Positions 9,301 through 17,292 of a stretch of DNA of 64,000 nt are shown here, one piece after another. The notes beneath the pieces were generated by a model. The model did no database searches. It was given only the letters and a program-made list of their open reading frames with translations, and was not told the origin of the DNA. Location of the stretch: contig CM065687.1 of NCBI GenBank assembly GCA_017654935.2, positions 16,120,677-16,184,676 of the forward strand. The letters are read 5' to 3'. Every line of letters starts with the position of its first letter. The first letter of the stretch is position 1. The translations under genes and the position numbers were made by a program. Source of the DNA: Phymorhynchus buccinoides. Taxonomy: Eukaryota > Mollusca > Gastropoda > Neogastropoda > Raphitomidae.

Positions 9301-12248
9301 TTTTAAAACCACTTTAGAGAAATAACATTAACAGGCATTCGACCATCAAAAACAACAAAACTCTTTCACAATGCTCTGCCCACACACACATTAAAAATTC
9401 ACAGTCATCAATCAGGAACAAGTTTATGTCAGTGCCGCCATTTTGGTTTCTCAAACATGGTTTTCACCAATCAAAACAATCTTCAAAATCGAACACATAG
9501 TGTACATTTTTTGTCGTTCTCCTGATAGCCGGCATTTTCGTTTCTCACGCGCTACTCCTTACCAAAGAAACACTACGTCATCACTCATTCCCGATTCATC
9601 TCTGGCAAGTCATTCTTTTAGTCATAGCCTCACAGCATAACAGCAATAGTATATATTATGACCTGAGACATAACTTTTAGTGAAATACCATTCCTCTTTT
9701 TCTGAATATAAGTATTCTTTTTCACACCATTATACGAATTTGACAGTAAAATGAAGTAGCATAAAGCAGTCTTCAACCAGACGTGTACCATATTTTTCTG
9801 ACTATAAGGCGCACCATTGTATAAGGCGCACCCCCAAATTTCAGATTTTTTGTTCTGTATATTTTATTAGTCATTTTATAAGGCGCAGGGGTCTGATTCT
9901 GGGGGAAAAAGTATCGTCTTATAATCAGAAAAATATGGTAAGTCATGATGCGCCTTCCACAGAACACACCCACACACCTCTACCTTTGGTTTCTGGGAAC
10001 ATGGGCGGCAGGTGGTCATGGATGTGCTCCTTCCTGAAGAGCAGGATCTCCTGACTGTTGGGGTTGGGGAACTGCAGGTTGCTGACCTTGGGGGCGGGGC
10101 AGGCGATGCTCTCCTTGGGGAAGGGCACGGGGTCCACGTGGCGCACATACTCCTCCAGCTCCCCGGCATTGATGCCCTTCAGCTGGAAGGCCAGGGCCAG
10201 GTCGTCCAGGTTGGCCTCGGTGCGCCCAACTGTACACACATCGCTACCATGTACGCTGATCAGGCAAACATCACATTCACAGGCCCAGGTAATCTAGGTT
10301 GGCATCAGTGTACCCAACTGCACACACATCGCTACCATGTACACTGATCAGGCAAACATCACATTCACAGGCCCAGGTGATCTAGGTTGGCCTCGGTGCG
10401 CCCAACTGCACACACACCGCTACCATGTACACTCATCAGGCAAAGAGCATCATGGGGAATGTCGTCAAATATTCATAAAGCCAGGGTGACAGAGGCAATA
10501 GAACCGCATTAACAATACAACAAAAACAGGTGAACTTTTTGCCATGATTAAATTTCAAATTTTACACGAGTAGGCAAAGAAAAAACCCAGAAAAAATTGA
10601 CAGGGTGTGGATGAGAGTTGGGACTCAGAACGAGCGGCATGGGACAGCCCAGTGCAAAAGTAAAAATCATAATGACAAAGACTGAGAGATCTATGGTAAA
10701 TATTTCTCAAATTTGTCTAGAAGCAATAGCAATCTAGACCGGTTAGCTTTGAATGATGGCAGGTTGCACAAAGCAACACAGGTCAATTTAACTAAGGTAT
10801 GTATTATGTACATACATGTCATGATTTCAACTTAAGCTAAAAAAAACTCTTGCACAACAGCAATTTCAGTTTATCCTTTCCAGCCTAAGCAGCGCTTGTA
10901 AAAACATTTCTTTCAAAAAATTCAACAAACAAAACTCAATGATTCAAACAGGTTTGCAAAACCCTTTCATAACTTCAAGACTTGATTCAATTCGAAAGAG
11001 CTTTTAAAAAACCCTTGACTACCAGAAAAAATTAAAGAAAAAATCCTTGTACAAACCATGATATGAAAAAGACAACAGAGACAATCTGGCAAAATGGTCT
11101 GGGGATATAACTCTCTTGACTGTGTTAGAGCAAAAGCCAGCGTATCAGAGTTATTCCTCTTCATCTGATGACGTCATCAGCGATGTCATCAAGTCAGTAC
11201 GTGATACGTTATACAGCAGTCAAGGGGTTAACAGCTTATTTCTTAACCGACCACGTACCACACACCAGGGCTACCAGAAAACAACACAAGCCAGAAGGAT
11301 TCCATTTGATGATTAAACAAGAGGCAAAGCCTTCAAGGCTCACCCGAACAGGCACATGTGGGACAACAACAAACAAAGAATGACGGGGGTGTCTAAAGTA
11401 CAAGATTGCCAATAAAATTTTAAAGTACAAATGAAACTATCGTTAATGGATACAACTTTCAATTTTTTTTTTTTTTTAAAGTGCCAATGCCGAGAATCGA
11501 ACCCGGAATCATTGGCACGACAGACACTCTACCAATGAGCTATCGAGGCTTCCAGTGTTGATGAGTTTCTTAACTAATGTTGCCTGTTGAATACTCTCTA
11601 ACCCACTAATCTAAAATGTTATCCGTTTGATATCTGTTTACAGTGCTGTTTTAAGTATTTAATTATTGTTTGACAGCTTGCAGAGACATCTAGAAAATGC
11701 CAACGTTAAAGTTTGGAGATTAGACCACGGACGCAACACACACACAACTGAACAACTATCATACCATAGAGCCAAAAAAAGAGTGGTAGAATCAAAAGCA
11801 AAGGTTTAGTTTCACTTTCTTACTACCCCCAAGGCCAAGTCTCCCAGGGACCCCCATTTGGGGGTCTACGAAGCATTAAAATTCTAAAGGACCCTCTAAA
11901 AGAATGTGCAGGGGGTCCTAGGGATGCACTACAAAAAAATTATTTTTAGCATTCACAATGCCACTGGGACCCTCTATCCTGCCTCTAGGACCCTCTATAC
12001 TGTAAGTGAAGGAGTCGGGCCCCCTTGCTTTGCGGGGAGATTGGGAGCCCTGAAGGCCCAACTTTATTCCAGGGCTCACATTGCTCGCTGAAGCGGTGGG
12101 TGGCCTTGGCCAGGTCCTGGATGTAGCGTTCAGTGACGTCCATCAGCAGGTCCTCGGACTGGGTGGAGATGGCGTTCCATCCCAGATTCCCGCAAATCGC
12201 CGCAACAGCCACCTTGAGCCCCGCTCGTCTAGACTCCGTCTCGCTCAT
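222..12248 (-). CDS. TAF3: TAF3, TFIID subunit 3 (5' five coding exons; 3' end outside window)
   Basis: TAF3 is a TFIID subunit whose N-terminal histone fold pairs with TAF10 and whose C-terminal PHD finger reads H3K4me3. Five exons join in phase on the minus strand: 12248-12080, 10229-9984, 8369-8213, 2805-1080 and 374-222. They total 2451 nt (817 codons), and every junction has GT/AG. Exons 1-2 carry the bromodomain-associated histone fold, including the motif SEQ-F-GRTEANLDDL across the junction (human SELYGRTDPILDD). Exon 3 ends in GKRPR like the vertebrate GKRP segment. Exon 4 is a long disordered Lys/Ser/Pro region with an AT-hook-like RKRGRPRK and repeated acidic/hydrophobic motifs (DDTISAVIRD, NDTIEAVLRQ) like the vertebrate ASIDAVIARA motif. 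Exon 5 is Lys/Arg/His-rich. The PHD finger exons are not seen and should lie left of position 1. Exon boundaries are by eye; the family call is strong. Confidence 0.9.
375..1079. other. TAF3 intron 4: LINE 3'-tail fragments, CT run, short direct repeat
   Basis: No exon seen. Around 399-440 is a minus-strand LINE tail: an (ATT)n run next to a TATAGCGCT motif (compare the tails at 15262 and 59000). A CT run lies at 639-671. At about 710-855 is sequence ending GATATTAAAGTATACTTGAACTTGA that resembles a 5'-truncated LINE 3' end in the plus orientation. A 26-27-bp direct repeat (AGATTGGGTCTAACAAGTCC) occurs twice at 931-980. Confidence 0.45.
1080..2805 (-). CDS. TAF3: TAF3 coding exon 4 (large disordered Lys-rich exon)
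   Basis: One base plus 575 codons open from the acceptor TTTCAG|GGTCAC at 2805 to the donor TCTCGT|GTGAGT at 1080. The protein is low-complexity and basic: clusters such as KKRKKREHSGGDEHGKKAKKK near the start, an AT-hook-like PRKRGRPRKIKLEPK in the middle, and two related motifs (NIDDTISAVIRDS and INDTIEAVLRQG) like the ASIDAVIARA repeat of vertebrate TAF3. A Pro/Ala/Ser-rich stretch precedes a terminal KDKERHREKSR that runs into exon 5. Several overlapping plus-strand open frames over this exon are shadows of its GC-rich composition. Confidence 0.9.
2867..3023. mobile_element. MITE with CAGTGGAACCTCCC terminal inverted repeats (pogo/Tigger-like)
   Basis: The ends are CAGTGGAACCTCCCTTATAA and its near reverse complement ending GGGAGGTTCCACTG, flanked on both sides by TA, the target duplication of Tc1/mariner/pogo elements. 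The 157-bp body repeats the motif CCTCCCTTATAAGAC several times. It lies in TAF3 intron 3, 62 bp from exon 4. The pogo/Tigger assignment rests on the CAGTGGAACC end and TA target only. Confidence 0.75.
3025..3290 (+). repeat. Dispersed repeat D, copy 1
   Basis: About 260 bp related to 44740-45015. Shared anchors are GACTATGACTCTCAAACTAG, CATTTGCACTGGCTTT, GGCTTTTGGGGA (GGCCTTTGGGGA in copy 2) and GAGAGAGTGGG. Both copies have the same orientation and neither has a clear open frame. Its nature is unknown. Confidence 0.6.
3767..4715. repeat. 57-bp minisatellite with a GTGATCGATCAC palindrome in each unit (about 16-17 copies)
   Basis: A unit of 57 bp (19 codons) repeats from about 3767 to 4715 in TAF3 intron 3. 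Each unit contains GGATAGAATCCAAGGAGC, then a perfect 12-bp palindrome GTGATCGATCAC (sometimes GTGGTCGATCAC), then AACCAACAGTTCTGTGCTG. Copies differ by a few substitutions; one or two carry small insertions (near 4000 and 4480). Since the period is a multiple of three, the minus strand stays open and reads ELLVVIDHSAPWILSFSST over and over, but nothing suggests a protein. Confidence 0.9.
4735..5410. repeat. Direct repeat of about 60 bp flanking a foldback element
   Basis: The stretch GAAGAAAGACAAGACCACCA followed by TACATACAGCAACTCCTCTG and a GGGAGATATTATATCTG tail occurs at about 4738-4802 and again at 5345-5407. The telomere-like foldback element (4887-5125) and a CA/CCCA-rich run (5235-5275) lie between them. 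This may be a larger duplicated segment. Confidence 0.55.
4887..5125. mobile_element. Foldback MITE with telomere-like (TAGGGA)n core
   Basis: The ends CCCGGTGTGGCATTCTCAAA and its near reverse complement TTTTGAGAACGCCACACCGGG extend as a long imperfect hairpin (TCCATTTTGAGAAC, ACATGT, CACATG, TGTGTATT/AATACACA). The loop is built of GGTTAGGGATAGGGATAGGA-type repeats. There is no open frame. A target duplication is not clear. Confidence 0.75.
5967..7005. mobile_element. Non-autonomous TTAA-type (piggyBac-like) DNA element
   Basis: The element is flanked on both sides by TTAA (5963-5966 and 7006-7009). Its ends are CTCTTAGCATCCTATA and the reverse complement of CTTTTAGCGTCCTATA, a 16-bp terminal inverted repeat with two mismatches. 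The empty site is visible in the paralogous repeat at 11440, which reads ACTATCGTTAATGGATAC without insertion. Inside is a 70-codon minus-strand open frame (6479-6691) rich in Ser, Asp and Glu that I do not recognise; it could be a relic of a transposase N-terminus. TTAA target choice is typical of piggyBac-like elements. Confidence 0.8.
7033..7105 (-). repeat. tRNA-like segment (pol III A and B boxes) in repeat F
   Basis: On the minus strand: GCCTCGGTAGCTCATTGGTA GAG (A box TAGCTCATTGG) followed about 40 nt later by a B-box-like GATTCTCGG region. The B box here is degraded compared with the copy at 11481-11549. Acceptor-stem halves do not pair, so this is a tRNA-derived repeat and not a functional tRNA gene. 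Confidence 0.6.
8213..8369 (-). CDS. TAF3: TAF3 coding exon 3 (acidic/Pro-Ala linker ending GKRPR)
   Basis: This is a 157-nt exon too short for an open-frame listing. On the minus strand the acceptor is GTCCACAG|AAGAGG and the donor CCCAG|GTGAGT. Only one frame is open, and it reads EEAGPKQTTLQAPKKEEQD, then a Pro/Ala/Thr-rich stretch, ending EPLTPGKRPR. The phases fit both neighbours (two bases complete the codon from exon 2; two left over join the G at 2805). The terminal GKRP matches vertebrate TAF3 just after its acidic stretch. Boundaries are inferred from splice signals and phase. Confidence 0.82.
9145..9290 (+). repeat. Dispersed repeat G, copy 1
   Basis: Matches the reverse complement of 13795-13930: shared stretches include AAGGCAGAGTCAAAGAGAG, AGAGGAAGTTACAAGCA, AGAAGGTGGGGGAACTATT and CCCCACGGGGG. 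No open frame. Origin unknown. Confidence 0.6.
9786..9940. mobile_element. MITE with CCATATTTTTCTGACTATAA ends
   Basis: A 155-bp foldback: TACCATATTTTTCTGACTAT on the left and ATAATCAGAAAAATATGGTA on the right, with TAAGGCGCA motifs repeated inside. It sits 43 bp past the donor of TAF3 exon 2. Degenerate relatives with ...GTGCGCC and TTCGAAAAATATGG are at about 8469-8586, and a larger relative is at 40984-41573. Confidence 0.7.
9984..10229 (-). CDS. TAF3: TAF3 coding exon 2 (rest of histone fold and linker)
   Basis: This 246-nt exon completes the phase-1 codon from exon 1 (T|TT gives Phe) and reads GRTEANLDDLALAFQLKGI, then ELEEYVRHVDPVPFP and LQFPNP, ending HIHDHLPPMFPETK. Human TAF3 has ILDDVGEAFQLMGV, ELEDYIHNIEPVTFP, LQFPQP and YIPDYLPPI in the same order. 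The acceptor is GTACAG|TTGGG and the donor AAAG|GTAGAG, phase 1. The first 40 or so bases and the acceptor are part of an 88-bp tandem repeat running to 10445 (listed separately), so extra acceptors lie 88 and 176 bp upstream in the transcript. Confidence 0.9.
10194..10445. repeat. 88-bp tandem triplication covering TAF3 exon 2 start and its splice acceptor
   Basis: Three copies begin TTGGCCTCGGTGCGCCCAAC (10211), TTGGCATCAGTGTACCCAAC (10299) and TTGGCCTCGGTGCGCCCAAC (10387), so the period is exactly 88 bp. Each copy keeps, on the minus strand, the acceptor ACAG|TTGGG and about 40 nt of exon-like sequence reading GRTEANLD. In the two upstream copies the frame soon meets TGA (…HLGL stop). The copy nearest 9984 continues as the real exon. 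Confidence 0.88.
11165..11180. promoter_or_regulatory. 16-bp palindrome containing a perfect CRE (TGACGTCA)
   Basis: CTGATGACGTCATCAG is its own reverse complement and contains the canonical CREB/ATF octamer. It lies in TAF3 intron 1. Function is a guess; single octamers occur by chance. Confidence 0.35.
11326..11775. repeat. Dispersed repeat F, copy 2 (uninterrupted)
   Basis: The contiguous version of the repeat at 5837-7400. It reads through ACTATCGTTAATGGATAC where copy 1 carries the TTAA element, contains a poly-T run at 11465-11477, the tRNA-like segment at 11481-11549, and ends near ACAACTATCATACCATAGA. Confidence 0.75.
11481..11549 (-). repeat. tRNA-like segment with good A and B boxes
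   Basis: Minus strand reads GCCTCGATAGCTCATTGGTA (A box) and then GGGTTCGATTC (B box) with a pairing T stem CCGGG/CTCGG, followed by CGGCATTGGCAC. The D arm GCTC/GAGT also pairs. The 5' and 3' ends do not form an acceptor stem, so I read it as tRNA-derived repeat, not a tRNA gene. Confidence 0.65.
11826..12030 (+). repeat. Dispersed repeat B, copy 1
   Basis: Matches the reverse complement of 24985-25226. Shared stretches: CTCCCAGGGACCCCCATTTG, GGGTCTACGAAGCATTAAAA (CATTTAG variants), TAGGGATGCACTA and CAATGCCACTGGGACC. It is AT/CCC-rich without an open frame and ends 50 bp from TAF3 exon 1. Confidence 0.65.
12080..12248 (-). CDS. TAF3: TAF3 coding exon 1 (start codon, histone fold helices 1-2)
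   Basis: The exon starts at the ATG whose first base is 12248 and encodes 56 codons plus one base, beginning MSETESRRAGLKVAVAAIC. The pattern ICGNLGW, then SEDLLMDVTERYIQDLAK and RFSEQ, follows the TAF3/BTP histone fold (human ICQALGW, CHLLTDVLQRYLQQL, RYSEL). The donor is AAT|GTGAGC at 12080/12079, phase 1. An in-frame extension upstream to 12326 exists, but it is made of a SINE fragment and an acceptor-like TTTCAG precedes the ATG, so 12248 is the better start. A 5' non-coding exon further right is possible. Confidence 0.9.
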
Positions 12249-12264
12249 TGTGGCTGAAATCTGG

Positions 12265-12465
12265 ACAACACAACAAACGATGCATTTATCAAACGTTAAT
12301 CCCAGTGGCAACAAAAAAGGTGTCATTTGGTCTCATCAGTCACACAAAAATCGCATGCAAAATTTTTATTTCAACAAAAATTGGGTTCAGCCTCTGGCTG
12401 CGACGCGCTCTCCAGGTGGGAGCAACCCGAACTTCACAGAGACGCCTCTGTGACTATAAAGTACC
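12265..12465 (+). repeat. 5'-truncated SINE fragment just upstream of TAF3 start codon
   Basis: Matches the reverse complement of 54805-55010: GGTGTCATTTGGTC, AATCGCATGCAAA, GCGACGCGCTCTCCAGGTG and AGACGCCTCTGTGACTATAA are shared. The tRNA-derived head seen at 55111-55182 is missing, consistent with 5' truncation. It begins only about 17 bp upstream of the TAF3 ATG, so part of the 5' UTR or an upstream intron may be SINE-derived. Confidence 0.7.
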
Positions 12466-13306
12466 TAATAGAAACGAGACAACATGAGGTGACAGGAAAA
12501 CAGTGAAATTAAAGCTGTAATAACAACAGCAAAAAGGGAAACTGTGGGAAGTAATTTCTGCCCAGATGATCAGGTCATGGATGAGGTGCGGGAGGGGGGA
12601 GGGGGGGGGGGGGGGCGGTGGGAGTGTTGGCGGCGATCAGTAGAATTTTAGAAAAGGCCAAGGGGAAGAGAGGACACTGGGAAACTGGAAGCAGGAGGGG
12701 GAATGAAGGGGAAGGGAAGGGGTTTACATCTGGGATTTGAACTCCTACATCAAGGCTGATGAAATCGCCTCAGGTGGAAGCTGTTAAACAAAGACAACAT
12801 ACAATTTTGTTTCCTCTAACCTTAAACTAAAGGTCTTGTGAAAAGTTGTGTACATTGAGTTCAGTTCTAAGTTCCTGATGCAGTGTAACATGACTCGCTC
12901 GCCTTTGTATAGAATTTCCACTAGAAATGAGTGTACAAAAACGGGAAAACAATATCCTCCCACCGACTCTGAGAATGACTATCATCCAAGCAATGTTGAA
13001 ACACAATCCTGCTTAAAGTTGTTAACAATAAACAAATGGAAAAAAATAATATAATGAACATTGTTACAAATGAAGAGACATTTTGATTTATTGAAAGGAA
13101 AGGACTGTGTCATTGAACCAATGATATGAAATAAGGCTCTGTAGGCTATTTATAGCCTTTTGCCCTCTGCATATTGACTTCATTTCGTTTTTGATAATCG
13201 GCGTAAAAACCAATGGCTACTTAGCAGTTGTGTTATACTACTGATCTAATTTTGTAAGATTCATTGCATACATAATATTTTGAAAGTGCTTATATCTATT
13301 TAATTT
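12466..13306. other. Gene-free interval: G-run, repeat remnants
   Basis: A G-rich run lies at 12592-12620. Near 12725-12780 the text GGGATTTGAACTCCTACATC resembles the sequence next to the LINE fragment at 49660-49700. At 13130-13250 is the likely 3' UTR of the minus-strand LINE fragment that follows (TAGGCTATTTATAGCCTTTT, also at 57420). No exon seen. Confidence 0.4.
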
Positions 13307-13660
13307 TTAATTTTTAAAAGCATTGAATGATTTTGTATTTACTGCCTCATTGGTTAGATCATTCCATGCATTAACAATCCTGTTAGCAAAGAAAGTTTGT
13401 GCCAATTTAGTGTTAGTAGTTTTCTTTAAAAGTGTATAATTATGTCCACGTGTTCTATCCTCCTCACACAGAGTTAATAAATTTGTTGTGATAGTATGTT
13501 CACAAAGGCCATGTACAATTTTATACACTTCAATGATATCACCTCTTAATCTTCTATACTCCAAACTCAGTAATTTTAAGTACTGTAGTCTTTCCTCATA
13601 ACTCATGTTGTTTGTCCACTGAATTTTCTTAGTAAATCTTCTCTGTACCCCTAAGTTCTA
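13307..13660 (-). mobile_element. Non-LTR retrotransposon ORF2 C-terminal fragment
   Basis: Minus strand reads GVQRRFTKKIQ, then MSYEERLQYLKLLSLEYRRL RGDIIEVYKIVHG and later NRIVNAWNDL, the standard region after the reverse transcriptase palm in jockey/CR1-type LINEs (RVQRRATK…LPSLKxRRxRGDxxxxYKI…WNxLP). The frame opens upstream of the Met into the GVQRR motif. It is 5'-truncated at about 13660. Confidence 0.85.
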
Positions 13661-13794
13661 TGAGATCTATATGTTTCCGTACAGATAACGTCTGGATGTC
13701 GATTGGAGTAGCATACTAACAAGTCCTAGTGCCTTCTGGATGTCGATTGATTCATAAAGCATAGACCTACTCCTACTCCTAGTTGGCTTTGTTT

Positions 13795-13930
13795 TGGGTT
13801 TCCCCCGTGGGGTTACTGGGAGGAGGGATATTTTGTAAAAAATAGTTCCCCCACCTTCTGAAAGTTCTATGCTTGTAATTTCCTCTAATCTGCCACTCTC
13901 TTCGACTCTGTCTTTTCCCTTTGCTTTCTA
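13795..13930 (-). repeat. Dispersed repeat G, copy 2
   Basis: Reverse complement of the repeat at 9145-9290. Adjacent on the left is a small duplicate, TTCTGGATGTCGATTG, at 13690 and 13735. Confidence 0.55.
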
Positions 13931-14276
13931 TTATCTGGGGGTGGCGGGGGGCGGGGGGGGTTGAAGGGAGATGTGTGTTGTGTTATGATTACAATTTATA
14001 TGCAATGCATTCTCTAATGTATTCATTTTCATAAAGATTGTATGGTGAGGATTATGATACGTGAACCAGTCTGTTAGAAATGTTTGTACGAATGGCGAGT
14101 GAAAAGCGCATTGAGTTGCTTTGCAAGATTATGCGCTATATAAGCATTATTAATTAATTATTATTATATTTTTCTACTATCTGACTTATTGGCCCATTGT
14201 CCTGCCTTTAAAAAAAATTTAAATCCAAATAATTGTTCTCCTTTGAGCTCCTCTGAAATCAGAATGTGTTGGCTGT

Positions 14277-15257
14277 ATGGGAACTATTCCCAGGGATTGG
14301 AAAAACGCCTATGTTACAGCTATATTTAAGAAAGGTACCAAGAGTGACCCAGGAAGCTATAGGCCAGTTAGTTTAACATCTGTGACTTGTAAAGTTTTCG
14401 AATCCATTATAAGAGATGTAATTGTTGATCACATGAATGTAAATAATCTTTACACCGAATGCCAGCATGGTTTCCCAAAACACAAATCTTATGTCACACA
14501 GCTACTTAAGGTTATGCAGGATTTAACAGATTTTTTTGATAAAGGTGAAAATATTGATATGATTTACTTTGATTTTAGAAAGGCCTTTGATTCGGTTCCC
14601 CATCAAAGATTACTTATTAAGTTAGAATATTATGGTATAACAGGTAATATATTAGGATGGATTAGAGATTTCTTAAAAGGAAGAAAGCAGGCTGTCAGAG
14701 TTGGAAATGCTTATTCAGAAAATGTTAACGTTATAAGTGGTATACCCCAAGGGAGCATACTTGGTCCAGTTCTTTTTACAATTTTTATAAATGATTTGCC
14801 TCAAGAGATAATTAGTTCCTGCAAAATATTTGCAGATGATACTAAGCTTTACAATACTACTGCAAACTTCATGTTATTGCAAAAGGATGTAGATTCCTTA
14901 GTAAATTGGTCAGAAACCTGGAAGTTGTACTTCAATGCGTCTAAATGTAAGCTTATGCATTTAGGTAAAAACAATCCTTGTAACCAATATACTATGAAAA
15001 ATGGTGATACTATAAATGAAATAATGAAATGTACAGAAGAGAAGGATTTAGGTGTAATAATGGATAAAAACCTTAAATTTTATTGTCATATTCACGAAGC
15101 TGTAAAGAAGGCAAATAAAATGCTAGGAATTATTAAGCGAACCTTTTGTTACATAGGATAGATAATGATATTTTTTTACATTTGTTTAAAGGATTAGTTA
15201 GACCTTGTTTAGAATATGGAAATGATGTGTGGTCTCCATATTTGAAAAGACAATCAC
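14277..15257 (+). mobile_element. Non-LTR retrotransposon reverse transcriptase, outer element, 5' part
   Basis: The open frame to 15161 reads from the RT finger motif (SYRPVSLTSVTCKVFE) through FDFRKAFDSVPHQRLL, GIPQGSILGPVLFTIFINDL and the catalytic FADDTKLYN box, then KDLGVIMDKNLKF and KANKMLGIIKR. A one-base slip near 15150 moves the frame to the overlapping DNDIFLHLFKGLVRPCLEYG NDVWSPYLKRQS, which ends at about 15257 where a second LINE has inserted. The N-terminal endonuclease is missing. Similar to the minus-strand fragment at 28945-29862. Confidence 0.9.
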
Positions 15258-15453
15258 TGATGATAATAATAATAATAATAATAATAGTGAATAATTTATA
15301 TAGCGCATTCCTCCACCAATGTGGAGCTCTATGCGCTTAACAACAACAAAAATTAAGAAGCAACAAATTCAACAACAACACGAAATAATCGCTCACGCAC
15401 ATGCAAATAGGCATACACATACACACCCCATCCACACATACACGCACGTACCG

Positions 15454-15548
<95 letters not shown>

Positions 15549-16870
15549 GTTACCATCACCACCACTCACCCCACCTAAAAAACACAATACAAAATACAAT
15601 CAGTTGAACAAAGCATCAACACACACACACACACACTCTCTCTCTCTCTCTCTCTCTCTCTCGCGCGCGTGAATCTAATATGGGGGGAGGGGAGTGTGTG
15701 TGTGAGAATAGAGTCCAGAAGTAATGTGGCCTAAAGGTTGTGATGTAGCTTGAACAGGTGGGTCTTGAGAGCTGATTTGAAACATTGCAAGGACTGGATA
15801 TGGCGGATTTCGCGTGGTAAGGAGTTCCAAACTGATGGGGCCGAAAAGGAAAAGGAGCGCTCACCAAACATTTTTGTTCGTGTACTAGGAACACAGAGAA
15901 TTTTGGAATCTGAAGATGACCGCAATTGCCTAGATGGAGTATAGACAGAAAGCATGTCAGAAATGTAGCTAGGGGCATTTCCAGAGAAATAAGAATGACA
16001 TAGAGTGGAAATTTTGTAGTCAATACGTGCTTTGATGGAAAGCCAATGAAGGGATATCAGGAGTGGTTGAACATGATGATACTTAGAGACCTTGAGGACA
16101 AGTCTGGCAGCAGAGTTCTGGAGTTTTTGAAGCTTGTCAATGAGGTGTTGGGGGCAGCCATACAAGAGTGAATTACAATAATCTAGTTTAGAGAGAACAA
16201 AAGCGCAGACTAGTATTTTAGTAGTATCTATAGACAGGAGATGGCGAATCGTACCAATGCGGCGCAGCTCACAGTATGCTGACCGACAGATAGTTTGAAC
16301 TTGTGAGTCAACACTCATATCTTGAGAGATGTGGAAGCCAAGATTTCTAGCAGAAGGAGAAAAAGGTATTTGAGTGTCACAGACAGAGATGGAATCAGGC
16401 TTTGGGTACGAAAGTTTTCTAGATGGAGAGTGGATGAACAAGGCCTCCGTTTTGTCATCATTCAGCTTCAGTTTGTTTTGTAGCATCCATGATTTGATGT
16501 TGCGAATGCAGAATTCAAGTGAAGATATAGAAGGAAGAATGGTAGATGGGGATACAGGCTTGTGGAGTTGTGTATCATCAGCAAAAGATTGAGAATCAAC
16601 TGAATGAGAAGTGATCAACTCGGACAGGGGTTTAGTGTACATGATGAAGAGGACTGGTCCAAGTACTGAGCCTTGAGGAACCCCACATGTGAGGGCAACC
16701 ATTGCAGAAGATGAGTCATTGATGGAGACAGACTGAGTTCGACCAGAAAGGTAAGACGAGAACCATGACAGAGCAGTGCTTGATATTCCATAGGTGATTT
16801 GAAGCCTCTTAAGGAGTATATGGTGGTCAATAGTATCAAAAGCAGCTGAAAGATCCAAAAGAGTTAATAT
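15258..16870 (-). mobile_element. Second non-LTR retrotransposon inserted in the first (opposite strand)
   Basis: The insert splits the outer frame exactly between KRQS and MIERVQRR. Its 375-codon frame (16858-15731, minus) opens inside the palm (LDLSAAFDTIDHHILLKRL) and runs through GVPQGSVLGPVLFIMYTKPL, SFADDTQLH, LQKLQNSAARLVLK and SAPSVWNSLPREIR. The 3' UTR contains CA/CT runs at 15460-15546 and 15620-15664 and ends with GCGCTATATAAATTATTCAC and (ATT)n. Possible target duplication: GATGATA on each side. It is 5'-truncated. Confidence 0.87.
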
Positions 16871-16872
16871 AG

Positions 16873-17292
16873 ATGCGTCAGATGATAGAGAGAGTACAAA
16901 GAAGGGCTACAAAATTGATGAGAGGATTCCAAAATTATTCCTACAGGGAAAGACTAGAGCTCCTTAAATTACCTTCTTTAAAGGCTAGAAGAGTCAGGGG
17001 TGATTTAATTCAATGCTTCAAAATATTTAACAATATTGATGACCTAAATATACAAGATTTTTTTAAATTATCAAATGTTGACAAAACTAGAAACAGTGTT
17101 GACAAAATATTCACTGAATATAGTAAGACTAACATTAGAAAATACTGTTTTACTAACAGAACTGCACCTTTGTGTAACAAGTTACCAACTAATATTAAAC
17201 AAGCACCTAATAGTAGTAATACTAACACTTTCAAAAATCTATTAGATAACTGGGAATATTATAAAAATTTGACATATGAATATGATGAATGA
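16873..17292 (+). mobile_element. Outer non-LTR retrotransposon, 3' part of ORF2
   Basis: Continues the element broken at 15257: MIERVQRRATKLMRGFQN, then RERLELLKLPSLKARRVRGD LIQCFKIFNN, TRNSVDKIF and NKLPTNIKQ, ending at a stop near 17292. Downstream is a short (AACCT)4 run at about 17397-17418. Confidence 0.88.

Noticed and set aside
15337..15672. Poly(Thr-His) and poly(Cys-Val) frames, also at 31773-32201 and 60092-60602
   Set aside because: Translated CA/GT microsatellites.
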